Shown: positions 1-4,675 of the stretch, one piece after another
Numbering within the stretch: position 1 is the first letter of the stretch
Layout of the letters: each line of letters opens with the position of its first letter
Source of the DNA: Bacteroidales bacterium
Lineage (GTDB): Bacteria; Bacteroidota; Bacteroidia; Bacteroidales; WCHB1-69
NCBI GenBank assembly: GCA_028684405.1
Contig: JAQUGA010000189.1
Coordinates: forward strand, 1-5,005
Direction of reading: 5' to 3'
DNA length: 5,005 bases
Position numbers and translations under genes: made by a program
Notes under the pieces: generated by a model
Told to the model about the DNA's origin: nothing
Seen by the model: only the letters and a program-made list of their open reading frames with translations
The model's database searches: none

Positions 1-577
1 TGTCGGCTATCAGTTCGTTTATCTCGGCTGTTTTGCGGTCGAGGTAGTTGGCAATGGTGGTTTGTACGGAGGGGGTTGGTATTTGAATTCGTACACTTCT
101 TATTTGTTCTTGGTTAATATTTGGCTGACCTCCTCCATAACTTAAAGATATTATGTGGTTTTTAATAGAGTTTAGCCAATAAAATGCAAATTTAATATTC
201 AAATTGATTGGTTCAGATAGAACACAACAAGCTTGATTTGTTGTGGATTCAATTTTTAACAAACCAGTTTTTCCTATTGTTGCTCCATACATTGCTATAA
301 CAATACTGTCAACAGGATAAAATCTTAAAGTTGAATAATCGTCTAATGCTTTTTGTGTAATTTTTTTAGAAGTTTCATTGATTTCAGAATTGTTCAAATC
401 ACCAGTTTGTAACCAATTAATCTCTCCATTATTGTAATATTCAGTTTTACCTGCGGTTGGCGTAGTCCCACTTCCTATAAGTGAAAAACAATAATTAAGT
501 TTCTTCACTTCCCAATGCTCAGGAATTTCCCCAATCCATTCAATGCCTGAATCTTTATAGTTGTCGTATTTTTTCAT
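1..577 (-). CDS. hsdS: Type I restriction-modification specificity subunit HsdS, N-terminal part (cut by left window edge)
   Basis: Specificity subunit of a type I restriction-modification complex. It recognises the bipartite DNA target and bridges the HsdM methyltransferase subunits. The 192 visible residues cover the first target recognition domain. Residues 7-27 carry the characteristic start 'YKDSGIEWIGEIPEHWEVKKL'-like segment with W14 and W22. A 'GSGTTP' turn (35-40) and 'WLQTGDL' (55-61) follow, then 'YGATIGKTG' (97-105), 'GGGQPNINQEQI' (148-159), and the closing 'IPTPSVQTTIANYLDRKTAEI' region (166-186) that leads into the central helix. The second recognition domain lies beyond the window. 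The ATG at 577-575 overlaps the TGA of the upstream GxxExxY gene (ATGA), which fixes the start and suggests translational coupling. Family assignment is firm. The DNA target cannot be read from the sequence, and whether the missing half is intact is unknown. Confidence 0.95.
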   Translation of the reverse strand, partial: MKKYDNYKDSGIEWIGEIPEHWEVKKLNYCFSLIGSGTTPTAGKTEYYNNGEINWLQTGDLNNSEINETSKKITQKALDDYSTLRFYPVDSIVIAMYGATIGKTGLLKIESTTNQACCVLSEPINLNIKFAFYWLNSIKNHIISLSYGGGQPNINQEQIRSVRIQIPTPSVQTTIANYLDRKTAEINELIAD

Positions 578-996
578 TTGTCTGAACCTTGATTATTTTG
601 ATGTTCTTGATGACTTGATTTTTTGATGAGTGGGTTGTTATGCACCCGTTTGAATTGAAGGCTTTTTGCCCCAAAATTAATAAGTAAGCCAATTTCCATT
701 TTATAAGCTTCTAAATAGTTCATCGCCTGGGCTAAATGAACATCTTCAAGCTGTGTCAATGCTTTTATTTCGAGCATAATACAATCTTCAATAAAAAAAT
801 CAACTCTTCGTGTGCCGATGTCATAACCTTTGTATTGCAATGCCATTTCTTTTTCTCTTTCGTGATGAATATTGTTCAAATTCAGCTCGATAGATAAGGC
901 TCTTTGGTACACAACTTCTTGAAATCCATTGCCAAGATGATTATGCACCTCCATTGCACAGCCAATAATTTTACGTGTTAAATCTTCCTGTTTCAT
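574..996 (-). CDS. GxxExxY family protein (PD-(D/E)XK nuclease-like), inside the hsd operon
   Basis: A 140-residue protein of the GxxExxY family, whose members are related to PD-(D/E)XK nucleases and have no settled function. The naming motif is GFQEVVY at residues 24-30, after the usual 'IIGCAMEVHNHLGNG' helix. Candidate nuclease-fold residues are E27, D66 in 'RRVDFFI', E76 and K78 in 'LEIKAL', and Q90/Y94 in 'AQAMNYL'. 'GLLINFGAKSLQFKRV' (103-118) is the typical C-terminal strand. The last 20 or so residues are polar (His, Gln, Asn, Lys) and look like a tail outside the fold. The gene lies 40 bases after the hsdM stop and its TGA overlaps the hsdS ATG, so it belongs to the hsd transcript. 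Only a weak AGGA (about 1011-1014) lies upstream, 14 bases from the ATG. A complete putative catalytic set suggests possible nuclease activity, but that is inference. The family call is strong. Confidence 0.9.
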   Translation of the reverse strand: MKQEDLTRKIIGCAMEVHNHLGNGFQEVVYQRALSIELNLNNIHHEREKEMALQYKGYDIGTRRVDFFIEDCIMLEIKALTQLEDVHLAQAMNYLEAYKMEIGLLINFGAKSLQFKRVHNNPLIKKSSHQEHQNNQGSDK

Positions 997-1036
997 CTAC
1001 TCTTTATTGTTCCTGTTTTTCTAATCAAGAAATCTT

Positions 1037-2839
1037 TCAATCAAGCACATCAAGGTTCAGACTGCTTTTTTTCTCCAATGCCAAAATATCGGCTTTAATA
1101 TCTGCCAATGATCTCAATGGTTTAAACTCATAGAAATACTTAGTAAAGTTTATTTCATAACCAATTTTGGTTTTGGTTTCGTCAATCCACGCAGTTGGCA
1201 AGTGCGGTTTTACTTCTCGCTCAAAATATTCTTCAATGGTTTGCGGTACAAGAGACGCACGACCGTGCGTCTTTACTTCTCTCAAAAAAGGGATGTTTTC
1301 ATAATCTCGCAAAGAACTGTCTGCCTTGGGTTTCCCTTTGCTTTTCACCACTTTACCCTTTTCTATTAATGGTTGTTCTACGGTAACACGGTAATAGGCA
1401 AAATATTCATTGGGTACTATTTTAGAAAACTCGTTTTCTTCAAAGTTTCCATATAACTGCGTTATAAAACCAATGCCTACCGAGTTGCCGTTTTCAACAA
1501 TCTTTTTTCTTTTGTCACCAAGGCTTTTATCCATTTTTTGCCAAAAACGGTTCGTATCAAGTTTGCCTTCTTTTATCAATTCTTCATCTTTAGTGCCTGT
1601 GGCATTTATAAGCTGTACTTTCCCTTTGCGCTCAGCACTTTTATTATTAGTAATAATCCAGATGTAAGTAGAGATACCTGTGTTGTAAAAAAGTTGGTCG
1701 GGTAGCGCAATAATGGCTTCCAGCCAGTCATTTTCAATAATCCATTTTCTAATTTCACTCTCTCCGCTACCTGCTGCACCTGAAAACAGAGGTGAACCAT
1801 TGAATACAATTCCTATACGTGTTCCGCCTGGTTTCATTTTAGAAATCATATGTTGCAAAAAGAGTAGCGAACCATCGTTAATTCTTGGCAAACCAGCACC
1901 AAAACGCCCTCTCATCCCTTTGTTGTCTGCTTCGGCTTTGATGATTTTTTCTGCTTTTTTCCAGTCCACGCCAAAAGGCGGATTTGAAAGCATATAGTCA
2001 AATTTTTCCTCTTCCAATCCGTCAACAGTAAAGGTATTTCCGAATTTTATGTTTGCTGGATCCTGCCCTTTAATCAGCATATCCGATTTACAGATGGCGT
2101 AAGATTCAGGATTTATCTCCTGTCCGAAAACTTTTAGCTCAGCTTTTGAGTTGAGTTCATTCAAATGTTGTTCAGCAACAGAAAGCATCCCTCCAGTTCC
2201 GCAGGCAGGGTCGTACATTGTTTTTACAATTCCCTCTTTGGTCAGCGTTTCGCTGTCTTCGTTAAAAAGCACATTTACCATTAGCCGAATTACCTCTCTT
2301 GGCGTAAAGTGCTCTCCTGCTGTTTCGTTAGATTGTTCAGAGAATTTACGGATAAGGTCTTCAAAAATGTAACCCATAATCATTGGGTCATCTTCCGAAA
2401 GGTCAATTTCTTGAAATGCTTTTACCACTCTAAAAAGAATGTCGGCTTTTGGGTCGTCCATTCTATCTATTTGGTCGTCAAAGTTGAAGTATTCAATAAT
2501 CTCCCTTGCACTGGTTGAAAATCCATTGATGAAGTTTCTTAGGTTAGCCGCTACATTGTTTGGGTCGGCAATAAGTTTGTCAAAGTCAAATTGGCTGCGG
2601 TTATGAAAGTTTAAACCTGCTTTTTTATTTAAAGCAATATCTTTCGCACTTTCTTTTAAACTATCCACTTTTGGCAGGTAATCGAGCACTGTTTGCTTGG
2701 TGTCTTTTAATACGCAATCCAAGCGTCTTAGCACTGTCATTGGCAAAATTACTTTTCCGTAATCAGCTCTTTTGTAATCGCCCCTGAGAAGATTTGCAAC
2801 TTCCCATATTTTATCTGATTTTTCCTTAAAGTTCTTCAT
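1037..2839 (-). CDS. hsdM: Type I restriction-modification DNA methyltransferase subunit HsdM
   Basis: N6-adenine DNA methyltransferase subunit of a type I system. It uses S-adenosylmethionine and pairs with HsdS to modify the target; with HsdR it becomes the restriction enzyme. The 600-residue length is within the usual range. The N-terminal helical HsdM domain spans roughly residues 5-145. The methyltransferase core begins at 'GEHFTPREV' (175-183), followed by the SAM-binding motif DPACGTGG (210-217), E241 in 'GQEINPES', and the catalytic NPPFG (286-290). 'DGSLLFLQHM' (322-331), 'PGGTRIGIVFNGSPLF' (337-352) and 'ALPDQLFYNTGISTYIWI' (378-395) are further family blocks. The C-terminal helix 'LRSLADIKADILALEKK' (575-591) is of the type that contacts HsdS. 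All catalytic motifs are intact. The ATG at 2839-2837 gives the standard N-terminus. It is the first gene of the visible operon, and no hsdR is in the window. Confidence 0.97.
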   Translation of the reverse strand: MKNFKEKSDKIWEVANLLRGDYKRADYGKVILPMTVLRRLDCVLKDTKQTVLDYLPKVDSLKESAKDIALNKKAGLNFHNRSQFDFDKLIADPNNVAANLRNFINGFSTSAREIIEYFNFDDQIDRMDDPKADILFRVVKAFQEIDLSEDDPMIMGYIFEDLIRKFSEQSNETAGEHFTPREVIRLMVNVLFNEDSETLTKEGIVKTMYDPACGTGGMLSVAEQHLNELNSKAELKVFGQEINPESYAICKSDMLIKGQDPANIKFGNTFTVDGLEEEKFDYMLSNPPFGVDWKKAEKIIKAEADNKGMRGRFGAGLPRINDGSLLFLQHMISKMKPGGTRIGIVFNGSPLFSGAAGSGESEIRKWIIENDWLEAIIALPDQLFYNTGISTYIWIITNNKSAERKGKVQLINATGTKDEELIKEGKLDTNRFWQKMDKSLGDKRKKIVENGNSVGIGFITQLYGNFEENEFSKIVPNEYFAYYRVTVEQPLIEKGKVVKSKGKPKADSSLRDYENIPFLREVKTHGRASLVPQTIEEYFEREVKPHLPTAWIDETKTKIGYEINFTKYFYEFKPLRSLADIKADILALEKKSSLNLDVLD

Positions 2840-2868
2840 CTATATGATTTGTTCATTTATTCAGTTTC

Positions 2869-2876
2869 TAAACTTA
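2869..2876 (-). promoter_or_regulatory. Weak candidate -7 element upstream of hsdM
   Basis: TAAGTTTA on the minus strand matches the Bacteroidota -7 consensus TAnnTTTG at every position except the last, and lies about 30 bases before the hsdM ATG. I see no TTG at the expected -33 spacing, so this is only a candidate. Confidence 0.18.
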
Positions 2877-2904
2877 CTTTTTCTGCTCGGTTTCTGTCCG
2901 TGTG

Positions 2905-2923
2905 CCTGCCTGCTGCAGGCAGG
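2905..2923. repeat. REP-like perfect palindrome, 9-base arms
   Basis: CCTGCCTGC (2905-2913) and GCAGGCAGG (2915-2923) are exact inverted repeats around a single T. The element is far more GC-rich than its surroundings. Similar CCTGCC...GGCAGG palindromes are, from memory, scattered between genes in many Bacteroidota, so this is probably a dispersed extragenic palindrome rather than a regulator specific to hsdM. It lies about 65 bases upstream of the hsdM start. No U-tract follows on the minus strand, so it does not look like an intrinsic terminator. Confidence 0.7.
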
Positions 2924-2927
2924 TTGG

Positions 2928-2954
2928 CTAAAAAATAGCTCTTTTGTTTTTTAG
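2928..2954. repeat. A/T inverted repeat, 8-base arms
   Basis: CTAAAAAA (2928-2935) and TTTTTTAG (2947-2954) are exact inverted repeats around an 11-base loop. The stem has only one G-C pair, so it is a weak structure and not a convincing intrinsic terminator. It sits beside the GC-rich palindrome and may just reflect local composition. Confidence 0.35.
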
Positions 2955-3019
2955 TATGGCTTTCGTGTCGGCAAAAACCAAATGTGCTGTTTGTGCGGTG
3001 GGCTTTTTTACAATGAAGC

Positions 3020-3147
3020 ACAACGGTAAATTGTATGAGTAGTGGCAGATTGCGTGGTAATTCCCTGTCGAACCGCTACGCAGTTTGAGCGGGCTACAAA
3101 CCTTGATATTTACCACATCGTCTGCCATTACTTATACAAAATGTTGT
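3020..3147 (+). repeat. Long imperfect hairpin with outer ACAAC/GTTGT pair, attC-like in layout
   Basis: The main arms are 3031-3049 and 3121-3139. Seventeen of 19 positions are exact complements, and the other two are G-T wobbles when the plus strand folds (A-C mismatches on the minus strand). After a 4-base internal loop the stem resumes as GTGGTAA (3054-3060) with TTACCAC (3110-3116). The apical part contains a smaller CCGCT/AGCGG pair (3073-3077, 3088-3092). Outside the main arms, after unequal unpaired spacers (GGTAAA versus AAT), ACAAC (3020-3024) pairs with GTTGT (3143-3147). An outer box, a spacer, an inner stem and a variable top spread over about 128 bases resemble the layout of an integron attC site. 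It begins right after the lipoprotein stop codon. The core is not the canonical GTTRRRY, so it may instead be a dispersed repeat or a transcribed structure. Confidence 0.7.
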
Positions 3148-3152
3148 AGGCA
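3143..3152 (+). repeat. GTTGTAGGCA boundary box, downstream side of the lipoprotein gene
   Basis: GTTGTAGGCA is the exact inverted complement of TGCCTACAAC at 4019-4028. It lies five bases past the TAA (3158-3160) of the lipoprotein gene, so the two boxes tightly bracket that gene and its leader. The first five bases also form the outer pair of the adjacent long hairpin. Confidence 0.65.
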
Positions 3153-3157
3153 GTTTT

Positions 3158-3946
3158 TTATTGTTTCTTTTTGTTTCCTTTCAATTTTGAAGAAACCAAC
3201 TTTGAGTTTCTAGCCGATTTTAATGCAAGGCTTGCTGAACTATATGAATAATCAAGAACATAAAAATTCCAAGTGTAATTTACGCCTAACGGTTTATTGC
3301 TTGACAATGTATATGAATACACATCTCTACTATTTTCATAATGGTACGTAAAACTATAATATACAAGGTTCCAACCTTTTTTAAGTGTTAAATCATATTT
3401 ATTTATGTGTTCTGCGTTATACTCCTCGTTAATCTCGTTGTATTCACCTTTTATGGTTACATCCCTATCAACATACATCCAAGAAGTGTAATGTTGGCTA
3501 TCCTCATTTTCTTCCTCCAAATAGAAGTCGCCAATTTTATCATCATGTTCGTTGTAACCGCTAAGGTCGTCAAGAAAACACGACTTGAAATTTCTATCGC
3601 TTACGGAAATTCCTTCTAAATCATCTGCATCAAGCGTTTCCAAGTATTTGGCGCCTAATGTTGCAGGAAGTTCCAATGTAAAACCATTGTTTTGATAAGA
3701 AGCTTGTGCAATTGCATCTGTACCATAATCTTCATCACCACTTTCCCAATAAACAAGAGCTTTTACTGTTTTGATTTGAGTAGTGCCATTGATTACATTT
3801 GTTGCTGTAATCTTTGAAGCGTTACCATCATTAGTACCTCCTTTAGTACCTCCGACAATGTCATCATCTTTTTTGCAAGAATTAAACACGACAATTGTCA
3901 GTCCTAAGGCTAAAAATAGCCCGAAATTAAAAAAAGTCTTTTTCAT
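3158..3946 (-). CDS. Surface or periplasmic lipoprotein of unknown function
   Basis: A 262-residue predicted lipoprotein. Residues 1-23 form a signal peptide: KK at 2-3, a hydrophobic core from about 6 to 21, and a lipobox FNSC with C24 as the lipidated cysteine. The next residues, KKDDD (25-29), resemble the acidic lipoprotein export signal of Bacteroidota, which would favour display on the cell surface. A glycine-rich linker with a short repeat (GGTKGGTNDG, about 33-42) leads to a mainly beta, aromatic-rich domain with segments such as 'NNGFTLELPATL', 'DRDVTIKGEY' and 'LTLKKGWNLVYYSF'. I recognise no enzyme motif, and the C-terminus is Lys/Ser-rich. The gene stands alone, lying 197 bases from the hairpin-side palindrome region and more than 700 from the TonB-family gene. 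It is bracketed by inverted boxes. Lipoprotein status is strong; function is unknown. Confidence 0.88.
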   Translation of the reverse strand: MKKTFFNFGLFLALGLTIVVFNSCKKDDDIVGGTKGGTNDGNASKITATNVINGTTQIKTVKALVYWESGDEDYGTDAIAQASYQNNGFTLELPATLGAKYLETLDADDLEGISVSDRNFKSCFLDDLSGYNEHDDKIGDFYLEEENEDSQHYTSWMYVDRDVTIKGEYNEINEEYNAEHINKYDLTLKKGWNLVYYSFTYHYENSRDVYSYTLSSNKPLGVNYTWNFYVLDYSYSSASLALKSARNSKLVSSKLKGNKKKQ

Positions 3947-3948
3947 TT

Positions 3949-3996
3949 TTAAATAAATTTAAATTTGCCTCCACTTATGGCTCTCGGCTTCTCCAT
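3949..3996 (-). CDS. Possible 15-residue leader peptide upstream of the lipoprotein gene
   Basis: A short frame reads MEKPRAISGGKFKFI and ends in TAA two bases before the lipoprotein ATG (TAAAAATG). The position would allow translational coupling, and a GGAGG inside it (3968-3972) is about 21 bases from the lipoprotein start, too far for a normal Shine-Dalgarno. There is no independent sign that it is translated; it may be chance. Confidence 0.15.
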   Translation of the reverse strand: MEKPRAISGGKFKFI

Positions 3997-4018
3997 TTTT
4001 TACTGCGATTGGTTAAAT

Positions 4019-4028
4019 TGCCTACAAC
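4019..4028 (-). repeat. TGCCTACAAC boundary box, upstream side of the lipoprotein gene
   Basis: TGCCTACAAC is the exact inverted complement of the box at 3143-3152 on the other side of the gene. Read with the gene, it is GTTGTAGGCA about 73 bases before the ATG. TTGCCTA at its start (4018-4024) is repeated directly at 4039-4045 inside the neighbouring hairpin. Confidence 0.65.
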
Positions 4029-4030
4029 GA

Positions 4031-4061
4031 GTGGATAGTTGCCTAATGGCGACTATATCGC
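4031..4061 (+). repeat. Hairpin next to the upstream boundary box
   Basis: ATAGTTGCC (4035-4043) pairs with GGCGACTAT (4048-4056) around a TAAT loop. The stem has one T-G wobble on the plus strand, which is an A-C mismatch on the minus strand. With A4057 bulged, the stem extends through GTGG (4031-4034) and TCGC (4058-4061), adding two more plus-strand wobbles. The plus-strand preference is the same as in the hairpin at 3020-3147. Confidence 0.55.
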
Positions 4062-4143
4062 ACTTGGGTTTATGTATATATTTTTCTTTATAGTATTGTT
4101 TTTCAACAGCTTAATCAAAAAAGTGATAGTTTTCATAAGGTTC

Positions 4144-4160
4144 ATCATTTATTTAATGAT
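4144..4160. repeat. Small A/T inverted repeat
   Basis: ATCATT (4144-4149) and AATGAT (4155-4160) are exact inverted repeats around a 5-base loop. In such AT-rich sequence this could easily be chance, and no T-run follows on either strand to suggest termination. Confidence 0.25.
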
Positions 4161-4317
4161 TGAGAATATTCAATATGAATAATAAGCAACAAACTTAATT
4201 ATATATTTTTAAATATCCAATTATCTAGCCGGCTTTTTATATTATCAAACCCTTTTGTACTAGCACGAGTATAATACCAATACTAAACTTTTGGTGGACA
4301 GGAAGAGTTTTGAGTTA

Positions 4318-4345
4318 AAAGTGGAAAGTTTGTAAAGTGGAAAGT
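4318..4345. repeat. Direct repeat of AAAGTGGAAAGT, two copies
   Basis: AAAGTGGAAAGT occurs at 4318-4329 and 4334-4345, separated by TTGT. Each copy is itself built on AAAGTGG followed by AAAGT. It lies immediately before the palindromic repeat block and may be part of the same repeat-rich intergenic element. Confidence 0.7.
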
Positions 4346-4366
4346 GGTCCTATCCTCCCTGACCCT

Positions 4367-4414
4367 GATCCTGAAACAGATCCTGAAACAGATCCTGAAA
4401 CAGATCCTGAAACA
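4367..4414. repeat. Tandem repeat, four perfect copies of a 12-mer
   Basis: GATCCTGAAACA is repeated four times without error (4367-4378, 4379-4390, 4391-4402, 4403-4414). The unit contains the left arm and loop start (CCTGAAACA) of the palindrome that follows, and its last copy is that palindrome's left half. It therefore looks like local expansion of half of the palindromic element, probably by slippage. A unit length divisible by three keeps frames open on both strands and produces a spurious open frame. Confidence 0.9.
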
Positions 4415-4519
4415 AGTTCAGGATGACGCCCTGAAACAAGTTCAGGGTGACACGGATGACACGGATGACACGGATGACTCCCTGAAACAAGTTCAGGGTG
4501 ACCGTGAAAACAAGTTCGG
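4406..4519. repeat. Array of REP-like palindromes (CCTGAA-ACAAG-TTCAGG family), three good copies and one decayed
   Basis: Copies lie at 4406-4422, 4429-4447 and 4480-4498, with arms CCTGAA/TTCAGG (one base longer in the last two) around an ACAAG loop. A decayed copy lies at 4502-4519, where the right arm reads TTCGG. Each is followed by a GGRTGAC- or GGAATGAC-like tail. Elements of this kind, which read as repeated 'HPELVSG' peptides when mistakenly translated, are from memory common between genes in several bacterial groups including Bacteroidota. No protein-coding role is implied. Confidence 0.85.
4449..4475. repeat. Tandem repeat, three perfect copies of a 9-mer
   Basis: GACACGGAT is repeated at 4449-4457, 4458-4466 and 4467-4475 between the second and third palindromes. 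The GGATGAC formed across each junction matches the tail of the first palindrome copy (4421-4427), so this too looks like expansion of a piece of the palindromic element. Confidence 0.88.
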
Positions 4520-4675
4520 AATGACCCTGTCATGGCGTCATTATGAATGCAAGGATGTGAAATGAGGAATCTGTTATTAAAACATCCACAAAAAATGATA
4601 CAAATTATATATACAACCCCTCTAATTCATTCATAAAGCATTAATAAAAAACTCTTTAGAAGATAAGTTTTGAAC

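Larger units (their letters stand above)
2840..3157. other. Gene-free intergenic stretch between the lipoprotein gene and hsdM
   Basis: This stretch of about 318 bases holds no gene I accept. It contains a GC-rich palindrome (2905-2923), a short A/T inverted repeat (2928-2954), a long imperfect hairpin (3020-3147) and the GTTGTAGGCA box (3143-3152). A 66-codon open frame (2928-3128, minus) runs through the hairpin, but its sequence is dictated by repeats and it shows no protein family features. The hsdM promoter should lie here. Confidence 0.75.
3947..4675. other. 729-base gene-free stretch, structured at both ends and AT-rich in the middle
   Basis: No credible gene is seen on either strand. 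From low to high coordinates it holds the 5' region of the lipoprotein gene, the TGCCTACAAC box with its hairpin (4018-4061), and an AT-rich, largely featureless segment (about 4065-4310). A direct repeat (4318-4345), a palindromic and tandem repeat block (4367-4519), and a further featureless AT-rich segment up to the TonB-family stop follow. I found no clear intrinsic terminator after the TonB-family gene. Confidence 0.8.

Noticed and set aside
1195..2518. Several plus-strand open frames and a minus-strand frame (1606-1809) across hsdM
   Set aside because: They lie wholly inside the well-supported hsdM coding region and show no domain features.
2928..2954. Intrinsic terminator between the lipoprotein gene and hsdM
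   Set aside because: The stem is almost entirely A-T pairs and no GC-rich stem with a following U-run is present in the direction of transcription.
2928..3128. A 66-codon minus-strand open frame between the lipoprotein gene and hsdM
   Set aside because: It runs straight through the imperfect hairpin, has no family features, and its sequence is explained by the structured repeat. It was recorded as intergenic.
3407..3619. Plus-strand open frame of 70 codons antisense to the lipoprotein gene
   Set aside because: It is a shadow of the lipoprotein coding sequence and has no recognisable features.
3954..3961. TAAATTTA as a -7 promoter element for the lipoprotein gene
   Set aside because: It lies only about seven bases before the ATG, is self-complementary in an AT-rich run, and has no -33 partner.
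4367..4519. CRISPR array
   Set aside because: Repeats are 9-19 bases and adjacent or irregularly spaced, there are no unique spacers of uniform length, and no cas genes are present.
4315..4565. Open frames on both strands through the repeat block (minus 4315-4533, plus 4344-4565)
   Set aside because: Their translations are low-complexity strings made by 9- and 12-base tandem units and the palindromes; unit lengths divisible by three keep the frames open.
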